From contig NC_088708.1 in assembly GCF_963576615.1 (NCBI RefSeq), forward strand, positions 58,949,196 through 59,013,195: a DNA stretch of 64,000 nt, read 5' to 3'. Shown here piece by piece: positions 50,101 to 60,307 of this stretch (the stretch's first letter is position 1; each line of letters begins with the position of its first letter). Made by a program: the position numbers and the translations under genes. The notes below the pieces were generated by a model, which saw only the letters and a list, made by a program, of their open reading frames with translations, made no database searches and was not told the origin of the DNA. The DNA is from Watersipora subatra. Lineage: Eukaryota > Bryozoa > Gymnolaemata > Cheilostomatida > Watersiporidae.

Positions 50101-53100
50101 CTATAGGTAAAATATACTTAATCAAAATACCGTAAATCCTTGTGTATAAGCTGCACCTGTGAACCTGAAACTTTGTTTTAAAAGTTTGAAGTGCGGCTGA
50201 TACACGCAGTCTAAAAATTATATCTGTAAACTTCTTGCTAGGTTCAGAGTTAAGGTACCTTTTAGAATTCGCAAATGCTAAAAAGAATTTATTCAACAAT
50301 AAAATGCTAGAAAATATCCAGTACAGTGTACTTGTACGGACGTAATGAGGTCATTAGTTGTGGTTACTGTCATGTGACATCTCCATCACTTGATTCCATT
50401 CATCGGGTTGTTTTTTGTTGATGCAAAAAAGCAGCAGCATTTTGGTTGATATTTTCAAAGCTACGTTCACAACTTTAAATTTAAACATGGCGTCGTATTT
50501 TGCCCTTCTCAATGACATGTGTTACAAAATATGCTCGTTGATTTGTTACTTGTTTACTGTAGGCGTAACGCGTTCTCCCCGCAAAGGTGAAAACAATCAT
50601 TGGTCAATCATAGCGATGTCAGCATATGCGTGTGACAACAGACAAAAGACAGTCAATTTGGCGAATGACCCATGTGGCTAGGTTAAATTAAGTGTGTTAA
50701 ATTAATGAAAAAATAGTGGGTGCATCTTATACAAGCTGTATACCTCTAACTCAAAAAACAACCTTCAAAGTTCAGGGTGCAGGTTATACACTGTGGTGGC
50801 TTTTAGGATTATGATACTTTAATAATTAAAGTTATTGGGTTGCTTTCCTTCTACAAAAACAAAACATGCTAATTCATAAATATGATTAGATATGGCCACA
50901 TGGCTTTTAGCAGCAGTGATATACCTATATAGTGGTATACATGTATATACCTATATAGTGATATACATGTATATACCTATATAGTGATATATATTAGACA
51001 TGGAAAGACTTTTCTAATAAGGCAACATGGTGCTATGAAATAAGTCGAACTGGTGTGCCCAACAGTCAGATTTTGGGCTAGCAATACATCTAATAACCTT
51101 GCCCAACTAAACTCTTTATTCCACGCCTTTCAATTAGGATACAAGTTGCAGAGTTATCATTAGCCAGAGTGCGTTTTGTCTGGTTTACAATTTCATGTTA
51201 TCCGCCTGACCTAATAATACAAGCATACGAAGCGATGACCAATAAAACAGCATGCCAAAGCACAATGAACCTGCCTTCCTAAACTCCTTGTAATACGCCT
51301 TTAGAGAGCCTTCAACTGCCTTTCCGCTGCCGAGTTTCTCTCTCTCAGCAGACACAAACTCCTCATTCATCTCAAACTGCTCTGTCTTGGAAGCCGCTTC
51401 CTTGACTAGGTCAGAGAGCGTGAGAGCTCCGCTTCGTATCGCTTCCCTTTTCTTTGCCCTCGCCTCCTTTTTTCTCAGTTTGCTTTCCTCTTTGAGTTGT
51501 TCCCTCTATATTATATTGATAATTCCTAGCTGAGATATATATGCAGCGACAAATAAACTTGAGTCACTTTATTCTAGCTAACAATTTGTAATCTCCCAAC
51601 GCTTATCCACAAATATCTTTGGTAAACTTACATTACAAATTACAATGAAAAACAAAGGTTTATGATGACCCTGGAGTAACAAACTAATAATAAACAGTGG
51701 AGTAAATGTTCAGACCTGTGAACAGCATATTTGCGAGTTAGAATACTGTTGTATTTCAATTCTACAACCAGTACCAGAGCTTGTTTTATCTAAAAACAAA
51801 TTTTATCTGAGTGTTATACACCGAGAAGCTGTGCACCACAAAATTTATATTACGGATTAACCTGGTCTCTCCTTCGTTTAGCTTCCAGAAGAATTTCATC
51901 TTTAAACGGTAAGGTGTTAGGTACGCCTGGATCTTTTCTTTTTAACTCTATAAAAAAACACAGGAGATTATCATATTATCATACTAGCTGAATGCTCGGC
52001 GTTGCACAGGTAATAAAATAATTACCCAACCAATTTGAGTAACTTCCCTGGTAAGCTAGTAAAATCTTTACTATAGTAAAAGCCATGACAGAAACTAGCT
52101 TAATAAACGTTACGTTAGTTAATAACCGAAAGCACGTCAAGTGTGAGTATTTTAACCAATGTAATGACTATGACCACGATTAATCAATTAGCCAAAATTA
52201 ATAAATTTTGATTAAGTAATTGATTTTGATTGCTATTAATTAACGATTAATTAATTAACCCAATTGCCAGTAGCTCGTGTGGCCTAATGGGTAAACATGC
52301 CACCTCCACAACTAGAGGTTCCCTGTTCAAATCCAGTAGAAAGTGGATTTTTTGTTCCTACAACTTTATCACAATAACTGGACAGATGAAACTGGACGAA
52401 CACCGAGATTTATAAAGATATGATTTATGATATATGAGTTCTTACTGCGATTGTTGGGAATTTTCTTTGCCTCTTTCCTCTGTTTCCTGTTGTGCTCTTT
52501 AACCTAAACAGAACACGTAAGAGTGACTAATAATTAATAAAGTATTGTAACAATTGCCATGAGAACAGCTTGATTAATGCACTTGAAATACACAGCTACT
52601 AAACTACTTATACGAATCTTTCAAGGAATACTAACTACTCAATCAGCTATGCTGACGGTTTTATTGGTATGCTAGGTTACTGAATGCTTTTACAGTCAAC
52701 AACAATTGGAGACATGGCAAACAATCACCAAACGTCAACAGAGCACCACATCAAAAGTCATTTAGTAAAAATTCTGAAGTTGTCCAAGCTATGTAGTGTT
52801 AATGATAGCGTGATCAATTAGTACATTTCATATTTCAGTGAAAAATATTATACCTTTCTTTCTATCTTTGCTCGATGCCGAGTCGTCTGCCTTTTACTCG
52901 CTTTCTCTACAATACAAACTCAAATTCAGATTACCATGGCTTTTATACCGATGAATGACATGAAAACTACTTGCTGTTCAGCCTATTCAGACGCAGAAAA
53001 ACCACGGATTATTTTATCAAGTAATGGGCTACTATGGCTTGCTATAAGAACTAGTAAAGATAATACATGTAGACTATTCTAATGTATTCTTAGAGTAATC

Positions 53101-54882
53101 TCACATCTTATTCTCCAATCTAAATATGAATCAATCATTGGTTTATAGACAGATGAAATAAAACCAGATTTATCCAAAATAACCAAAAAGTCAAAAAAAT
53201 TAAATACTTATATGTAATGCCTGTTATATATTAACATCTTTATTCGGATTTTCATTAATCTTTATTGTGGTGTAAAACAATAGGCCCAACATATTGTTAA
53301 ATACCATGTTCTTTCAATTATTTTTCATTTTTCAACATGGATATAAAGCTAAAATATCCTATTGGAAAACGGCAAAGAGTAATGGTATAGAAGTTAAGTC
53401 TTAGAATTTAACTTGATACTGTTTTCAAAATCTACTAATTTTTCTTCATACGATAATGACATGAGTTTTGATTTACAGCTGCACAATTGAATATTATTGA
53501 AAGGTTAACACTATGCAATACATACCCATTATAATGTTATATAATTATGTGTTGATTATATATACATATGTACCGTAAAACCTCTAATTGAACGCCAACT
53601 CTATTTGACCGCAACTATGAGAGAAGGATTGAAAAACAGAGCGCCACCCTCTATTTGAACGCCATCCTCATTTGACCGCCACTTTGACTATCTTTGATCT
53701 TTATGGATACCATAATATTAAATGACCAGTAAAAAGGTGTCCACAAAATCGTATCAATAAATCTTTCATGTTATTAACAATAAATTCTCTCATTGCCTAA
53801 TTCCTAAGCTGTTCGCTTTTTTCGTTAAAACTTTGAAAGCAACACCATAGAAATAATTAATGACTGTCTCAGGCTAATAGTAGTTCCTTGCTTAACGCGG
53901 TCTTCATACTTCGATGTACATATATTAAAACGATTTGCAAGTTTTGTTAAGTTTAGCGAGGAAAACCTTTACGCATTGCATTTGTGTTAAATGCAAGACG
54001 TAAATTTTGCTGTCAAAAAATGGTTTGGACGCTAATACTGTCTAGTTCAGCAGTGCAGAAGAAGAGTTGAGGTCAGAAGACATTGTGGAAGGTATTGGAC
54101 AACTAGAAGATGTTTGTTCCATCGAAAGCAACAATCACAATGCGGCTATCCGAGCAAACGATGGGCATATTTTTGTTTTAAAACATTAAATTTTGTTTCT
54201 GCATGTGATATAAGTATAGTTCGTTTGTGTCACTTGTTCATAAATATATATTTGTAGCATTTGGTAGATTACCATTATATAACTTAAAAATTTGCAAATT
54301 AATAGCATATTATTTAACAGCATCAATGCGGTAATTGTATCATACAATTGATCAACGCTCGTAACTCTTCTTCTGTTGCACATAAAAAACTAGTTTTGGC
54401 TGCACACTGTAGCAGACATACCAACGAGTGCAATGAGCTTTTATGCAACATCGGTAAATATAGATTTAAAATTAAGAGATGTCTTCAAATTTAGAATAAA
54501 TCAAAAATTGAAAGTGCCAACAGACTGCAAAGAAGGACAAAGGCTATATCATCGCAGGTCAATTGCAAGCAATAGATATCAACTGGTATAGATATTTCTC
54601 AGTTTTTGATGCATATATATTAAGAGATCTTTGATAAGTTAGAGGTAAATTAGCAGATTTATTCTATCCAAAAGGTTTAATAATCACTCCATCGGAATCA
54701 GAGAGCAAAATAAAGGCGACATCCGCTTCGCCCGTAATAGGGCTAAATTTATCTTCCAAGAATCCTGACAAGCCATTTGAAAAATACACCGCAAGCCTCT
54801 ATTTGAGCGTCGCCTCCAAATGACCAGCACTACAAAGGGTTGAAAAATAGTGTGCCATGACGTTCAATTAGAGGTTTGACGG

Positions 54883-54922
<40 letters not shown>

Positions 54923-55670
54923 TATATATATACATATATGTGTATATGTATATATATACACATATTATATGTTGCAATAATCAACATTATTATTTAATGA
55001 TCAATAATGCATTGATCATTAAATAATAATGATCAATGCCTTATTAAAACATCATTGTTTAAATGAATTTAAAAAAGAAAAACTTGATGATGATCTAGCG
55101 TAGTTTGTTGCACAACTGTTTTAATTTTCACCTGTTTTAGTTTTCAATGACTTGTCAAAAATTTCTAATCCTTTATTTAGTGATTTGGAATTTGAATTGT
55201 GTGAATGAGCCTGGTTCTTTGATTTGTTATATATTATATCACTCACAAGGGTGATTTGTTTTTCATCCAATCAGTTTTGAGCTGACTTGAAATTAAGTAC
55301 ACTATGACTTAAGCCCAGACTTTTTAGTCCCATCAGCCATCAGTCTTTGCAAACACAAGCTAAATATTACGGCTTCAAGTTCTACGTTAGCCTTTCCTAC
55401 TACCACCCTCCTACTCCCGTTAATAATAACTGAAACGATTTTTAAATATCCTTGTCTAATATCATTGTTTCAACAAAAAACTTGTAGTGCTACTTATAAC
55501 ACTCTATTATAATTTAGGCTAATTTGCATTAGCTTTTAACAGCTTAAGATTTTGTATAAGCGTGTGCTTAAATGTTTGTATGACTAAGTTTTAAAGACTG
55601 ATTGCTTACAAACAAACACCATATAACATTATATTCCTTTAATCTTACTTTTGAATCCACGGACTGCCAT
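35127..55670 (-). CDS. GNL3: Nucleostemin-family nucleolar GTPase (GNL3/GNL3L)
   Basis: Fourteen exons assemble in phase into 593 residues: 55670-55649, 52906-52854, 52503-52446, 51947-51862, 51505-51275, 49361-49211, 47876-47643, 46125-46038, 45210-45012, 43918-43794, 43645-43509, 36301-36150, 35558-35387, 35200-35127. It starts [20 protein letters not shown], the basic nucleolar-localisation head (GN3L_Grn1 domain). The circularly permuted GTPase follows with G5 DARDP and G4 NKIDLVP before G1 [10 protein letters not shown]2 PGVT and G3 DCPG. Then come [28 protein letters not shown], an acidic tail and a basic [10 protein letters not shown]...[15 protein letters not shown] segment, ending LGDDLNL. 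The family acts in pre-ribosome maturation and cell proliferation. Most invertebrates have one gene that predates the GNL3/GNL3L split. Intron 51274-49362 uses a GC donor. The 22-nt first exon is short but its phase and sequence fit well. Confidence 0.93.
36796..37478. mobile_element. Foldback/MULE-like DNA transposon with 9-bp target duplication
   Basis: Two inverted arms of about 280 bp (36796-37083 and about 37200-37478) flank a spacer of about 115 bp. The ends are TAGCCTGTCTTGACAAACTG and its inverse. Immediately outside lie identical 9-bp direct repeats ATCCTAACT at 36787-36795 and 37479-37487. Long inverted ends with a 9-bp duplication fit Mutator-like (MULE) foldback elements. Short mirror-image ORFs in the arms are by-products. 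It sits in the GNL3 intron 43508-36302. Confidence 0.85.
38787..42205. mobile_element. Nested repeat block inside the TA-flanked element
   Basis: Three diverged copies of a segment headed by GCCCGGGTAATAAAAAA and TTGATTTGTATTTAACATAT occur at about 39490, 40195 and 41255, each continuing into AACAACTGTAAAGGTTTTCA. The last copy ends near 42205 with GACAGATAGACAGAGAGACA and TTTATATAGTAGAT. The CTAGCTGTAC ends and the small GC-rich hairpin next to them resemble Helitron-type termini, but the evidence is thin. The block also holds a Cys/Ala-rich simple repeat (separate entry). No intact ORF. Confidence 0.5.
39120..39395. repeat. Degenerate CTCGCAATCAATCGC repeat
   Basis: About 20 imperfect copies of CTCGCAATCAATCGC or CTTGCACTCGC with 10-20 bp spacing, GC-richer than the surroundings. 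Open frames across it are repetitive and not coding. Confidence 0.85.
42622..42925. repeat. 76-bp x 4 tandem repeat
   Basis: Units start at about 42623, 42699, 42775 and 42851 with CTCTCAGACTAGGGTATGTA and contain GGTAGAGGTGGTGATAGAGA. The last is shortened. The array abuts the broken right end of the TA-flanked element. Confidence 0.9.
46489..47448 (-). mobile_element. Dead mariner-like element with long inverted arms
   Basis: Ends CGAGGTCTGATCCAAAAGTT in inverted orientation, both next to TA (46487-46488 and 47449-47450), the classic mariner/Tc1 target. On the minus strand from about 47241 an interrupted transposase is readable: [47 protein letters not shown], and [20 protein letters not shown], with several stops and shifts. 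The left arm (to about 46770) carries an inverted copy of the 5' end including the transposase start, so the arms are about 265 bp, far longer than usual mariner ends. It lies in GNL3 intron 47642-46126. Confidence 0.85.
49455..49595 (-). repeat. 21-bp x 6 pyrimidine-rich tandem repeat upstream of a GNL3 acceptor
   Basis: Units on the minus strand read CTCTGTTCTCTCTGTACGTA plus T, with C/T changes. The array lies about 95-235 nt upstream of the acceptor of GNL3 exon 49361-49211 and within the intron that starts with GC. Confidence 0.9.
50125..50800. mobile_element. MITE-like segment with TAAGCTGCACCT / AGGTTATACAC ends
   Basis: CCGTAAATCCTTGTGTATAA at about 50131 and GCATCTTATACAAGCTGTAT with GCAGGTTATACACTG near 50725-50800 form weak inverted partners. 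The interior lacks a recognisable product. The left end resembles the GTAAGTCCTCATGCTCAAGC end at 63360, which may mark one repeat class. Confidence 0.35.
50930..50995. repeat. Short tandem repeat of TATACCTATATAGTGATATACATGTA type
   Basis: Almost three copies of a 26-28 bp AT-rich unit with internal symmetry, within GNL3 intron 51274-49362. Confidence 0.8.
51983..52430 (+). mobile_element. tRNA-like SINE / composite repeat
   Basis: It begins CTAGCTGAATGCTCGGCGTT, then GTAATAAAATAATTACCC, like the block heads at 39-41 kb. At 52269-52345 it contains a tRNA-like pol III promoter: box A TGGCCTAATGG and box B GTTCAAATCC at tRNA spacing. It ends near GATTTATAAAGATATGA. The fit is a tRNA-derived SINE, possibly combined with another repeat's end. 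It lies between GNL3 exons 52503-52446 and 51947-51862. Confidence 0.55.
53573..54882. mobile_element. TA-flanked DNA transposon, copy 2 (complete ends, 1310 bp)
   Basis: Both ends are present: CCGTAAAACCTCTAATTGAA on the left and, in reverse complement, CCGTCAAACCTCTAATTGAA on the right, each bordered by TA. Subterminal CTCTATTTGACCGC blocks recur at both ends. The middle carries a broken remnant ([19 protein letters not shown] at about 54046-54100). Structure fits a non-autonomous Tc1/mariner/pogo-type element; assignment to pogo is a guess. It lies in the first GNL3 intron. Confidence 0.8.
54883..54965. repeat. (TA)n microsatellite
   Basis: A run of TA dinucleotides with a few interruptions (TAAATATA, TACATATATGTG), directly abutting the right end of the TA-flanked element, consistent with insertion into a TA-rich target. 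Confidence 0.95.
54985..55045. repeat. AT-rich palindrome
   Basis: CATTATTATTTAATGATCAA and its inverse TGATCATTAAATAATAATG are separated by a short loop. Confidence 0.85.
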
Positions 55671-58600
55671 TCTATGCAAACCAACGAGTCTGAATACGAA
55701 TAATTATCTATCAATTTTGGCAACTCGGGCACAATACAGCAATTCACATGCGTGTGGCTGAGTTAGTCCGAGATATGGTGAACACCGAACTACGCAATGC
55801 GTCCTAAACTAACGGAGGCACCATCTAGGGAAATATCGATCACAAATGCGTGCTTCATTTGCTATGGAAAAAAGGTCAAGGCTACATTTAAAAAAATGGC
55901 AAAATACACGGATCGCTAATAGAAAGAAACAAATGAAGCGTCGGTCGACTTGGTTGCACGATAATTTGTCCAAAAGTTACTGTAACTGGGGACAATATTC
56001 GCGAGTCGTAACTACTTGGTAGTAGTAGATAACTTCGAACTACGGTATGTACAGTTTTTCAATAAAAATTATCAAGTTGTCGATGAGATAACAATTCCTT
56101 ATACACTACTGCACAAACAAATTGTACTTAAACAGCTATACAATCCACTATCGCTCTAATTGCCACAAGTTTTATAAGCTTACAATAATTATAGAACTGC
56201 TGGTGGTCATAACATAATAGTGTACATGTATATTTATGAGAATTGCAGAACTGCTATAGTTTGTCACACCAATAATATAAAACTTTCCACTGGTTTTATA
56301 TTGTTGGTTTTATAGAAGTGGGGTTTTTTATATCATTGGTCACACTTAATATTTATACATTTGCATGATTCAACTTCTTGGTTTAAAGTTTGTGCCATTT
56401 TTTGCAGGTTTTTTGTGTCTCATTGTTATTAAATACAGAAGGAAGCCCCAGTTTTATAGCAAAAATCAAAAGACTGTTGTCTGACAAAAAAAATATTAAT
56501 ATCACATCAACAGCACAAAAAGTGGAGATGAATGCAATCAAGAAGCGGAGACTGAGTCATTTAATGCACTTTCTGTGTCAACTGCTGAAAACTACAAAAT
56601 AGGTATTAGAGGTGACCTCAGTTTCAAACTTTGTGCTTTTATCACACAAAGAGTACATGTCAGACAGCTGAACAGAAAAATTACACAGAAGCATTTCAGG
56701 TCATTTGAGGAATAGGAAGACGTGCAGTAATTATATAAAACAGGCAAATACAATACAGATATATCTAATGTCACTGGCCAGAACAGACATTAAAATTGTC
56801 GACTATCACTCATTTATAATGAAACAATTCGATGGTTTATGTACACTATTTTACCTCTCATATTATATACATCGACTAATAATAGCAAGTAAGCTCAACC
56901 TAAATTGTGTTCATTAAATCATTTTTCGTTTGTTAATTCTTTTTTGCATATAAGGCATGTGTTGAACACTTAAGCAGTCTGCTGTTGCTGTACTTTTGTT
57001 TTTGGTTAAAATAAATTCTAGAATTAATTCACTGAAACATTATTAATTGAATTGTTGGTAAAATAGTTAGTATAAAACAAAAGTTAAATCTGCTTTTTTC
57101 TCTTTATAAACCACAACATACTTCAGTATTTTAAAGCTCATCCAATATTTAAAAAGGTGATTAAGGAGTTTGACACATTTGAAACTCTAAGTGACACACA
57201 AGTGGTGACATTTGCAGCAAACATAGCTACGTACATCAACTTAAGCGTACTAATATAGTTGAAAAGAGTTTTGGGAGAATGTAATAGATATTACCATCTG
57301 ATTGCATAATTATGTTCAAGTAACCTAAGCTCATGGGCAAATCAGAGTTTTTGCCAAAATTGCCCTGTACATTGTGTAGGTGAGCTATTCACTTGTTTTG
57401 AGCTATTTTGATTAGCGAGTTCAATTTAACCAGACCAGTATTTGATCTAAGCTAGTTAAGGCAGCTTTCAGTTTTAAACAGTCAAGCTAGTATTTGCCTC
57501 AGAAATGACAGGATGTCGCAGTTAACTACTTTAGAGTTTTCCATTCTTTTTCCCTTCATAGTACATATTAAGTATACTTATATCATAATTTAAATACTTG
57601 ATTACACTATAAGCCACACCTTTTTACACATTGTAAAAGCAATAATTTTTAGCAGCTCATTTTTTCTTGATCGTCTGATTCTGCTGAACCTGTGAAAAAC
57701 TAGTCTTAAGAACATAGATTACTGGTTGCGTAAAGCTCAATTTTTGCTTTTGCACCTTTTGTCATTATCATTTTAGGATTTTGTTAGTTTTGTAAAGTGA
57801 TGGGCTTGTAAAAATAAACGTGTATTGTTTACTATTCAATATTAGGGTTAATCATAGCTCCAAAAATTTTGCTAGTGTCTGAACCAATATTGATTCATTA
57901 GTTCATGCAATTTAAAAAACCCTAACTGAACATGGTCAAAAATAAAATGACAAAGCAAATCTAACACTGGCAGATGTGTGAAATCAGAAAAATTGTAAAC
58001 AACATCAGTTTTTTCAAAACACATAAATAACATTTTTCAGATTGAAAGGGTTTTTAACACACTGATGCTTTGATGTTTGTGCATAATTTTAAAACAAAAA
58101 CAATGCTCAGAATTTTCAATTTCATAAATTTGGATTAAACCAATTTTTGCAGTAGTAACAAATACAGCATAACAAATACAGGGTAATAAATGAATGTACT
58201 GTTTTTAGTTTTTATAATGCATTCTTGACCATTGGTGGCTTGCTGATATAGAATGATCCGAAATATAATCCGTTAAAAACACTCTGGGAGAAGTTGTTTC
58301 CTCTCACGTCAAACTCGTGACAAGTTTTCTTAAATTCTCGCCACCTTCACTGGTCTACGAGTTAGTTTGTAGACGAACTGTCTCTCATCCATCTGGGACA
58401 AAGAAAATAATTCTACAATACTCTGTAATAATTTAAAAAAAAAGACTGTTTTATGTGTGATGTTTTGAGTATACCATGCAAAAATATATTGCATGTGTGT
58501 TTTAGAATATACTGATCTAAGTTGGTTTTAGTTACTTAACTGCTGCATTAATAGTACCTGTCACAGAAAATGAATGAACCATGATATGTAATTGAAGTAA

Positions 58601-60307
58601 TTCAATACATCGTCGTTTGGCAGCTCTAGCATTTCTTTTAGACATTTCCTTATTTTCCTAAAATTTTACGTTTTGTGTGCAGACTTCAAATCTTAAACGC
58701 TCCTATTGCTGGCCATCGTAAATCGTTAATTGGAGATGGAACAAGAGGTATTGAAGTAATACACTAACGTGAATTTGTTGTAAAGGCGTTGATAGTCACT
58801 TATAGGTATGATTAAAGCTATTGTATGCGCTGTCTGTATGGTGCACCAAGCAATGCTGTTACTGACTTAGCAGTAAGCTGTCTAATGGTGTATAAGTGTT
58901 TGTGTCAATGTATGCAACTAATTATAAAAGCAGAATCTAATTGCTTGCTCTAAGTAATTAATGATTCAAACAAAAAACATTTGCATATCATCTAATTATC
59001 ACATTAAATAAATATTTAGTATACGCTTTGCGATCTATTTTTTGATCAAATACATACGCATATATATTTGCATGTTATGAAACATAGCAAGCAGTTACAA
59101 TGTTTTAGTTATAACATGGAATGAGTCAAAAGGATGGATGTAACAAAGTTTTTTTAGTCTAGAACTTTCATGTTAGTAAATAAAGCAAGAGTACATTGAG
59201 GTAATTTCTCACAATGTCAAAAAACAATTTTTGATATATATAATACTATGTTCTTTGTAAATTAAAAGTATTTTGAAACATTTTATCTCAAGTCTGCTCT
59301 CATAAACTACTCTATGGTGTTTTATAAACAGTTTTCAGTAAATGCATTTAAAAAATCGTTTTAAAGTTAATTTATTCCTTATCATGAAGCACCAGCAGTA
59401 GAGCTACCCCACTAATACCGACTTGTTGCTTGGTGCTGCGCTGGGCTCAATGAATAGGTAGCTTTCGCTAAGCTTCAATCAAAAGTGGTTCAGCTATCCA
59501 GTAACCATGGCTTGCTATCAAATAGATTGGGGCACCATTTTATGGTAACCGAGTTCATCACCAATTTATCAAGTGGCAGTCCCTGCACTGATGCGCTCAT
59601 TCAGATGTAATGGCTGTGCCTTTTTCTGACAGAGAGAGCTCCAACGAGAAAAGTGCTTGGCCAATGCAAGAACTAACCCAACTCTTTTTTTCAGTTTTGG
59701 CAGACATTTAAACTATAATAAAGCAAAATTAGTCAATGTAGCAAAGGTAACTACTGCATCAGGTCAAGCTAGTGGAATCAAACCGTATTACAGTAGTGAT
59801 TGGTCTCAAGCTATGACTAAAGGTATTACAGCTTGGCCTAAGGGCTTTAATTAACAGTGGAAGAAACTGTTTAGTTTTGTGATAAGCTTTTGCTCGCTGA
59901 AGTCATCAATTCTTTACTTTATCAACACACAAAGGCCAATAAAAAGCTCAAGAGCTGGTTGTTGGAAAATCTCTGTGCACTGATAATGCAGTCTTTTGGA
60001 CATCGTTCAACAAGACCTCTAAAATGCGTTGAGCTGTTTCTTGCTAGCCTGCAATAATTTTGGTTCTAGAAATGCAGCTAACTATACTTCTAGGAACAGT
60101 ACACTGAAAAATTGGGGTGGCATTGTATGGCAACAGCATAAAGAAAAGACCTGTACTCTTGCAGGTGCATTTAATGTCACTTGATGGCATTTCTCATAGA
60201 AGTGTTTTCCAGGAATTTACGTTTATCTTTTACAATAACAAGGTTGCCAGTATCCAAATTTTTGTAGGACATTGGTGCTGCTCTACGCACTCTAGCTCAG
60301 CTGCATC
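55671..60307. promoter_or_regulatory. Shared upstream region between divergent GNL3 and PBRM1
   Basis: About 4.6 kb separate the GNL3 start codon (minus) and the PBRM1 start codon (plus). The first 400 bp next to GNL3 (55670-56050) are less AT-rich and contain several CG dinucleotides (ACGCAATGCG, TCGGTCGACT, ATATTCGCGAGTCG), which fits a shared promoter close to GNL3 with a long PBRM1 5' UTR intron. The rest is AT-rich. Short ORFs at 56390-56602 and 59657-59854 show no recognisable family. Confidence 0.45.

Noticed and set aside
52269..52345. A functional tRNA gene
   Set aside because: Box A and box B are present, but I could not form a convincing acceptor stem or cloverleaf; a SINE head fits better.
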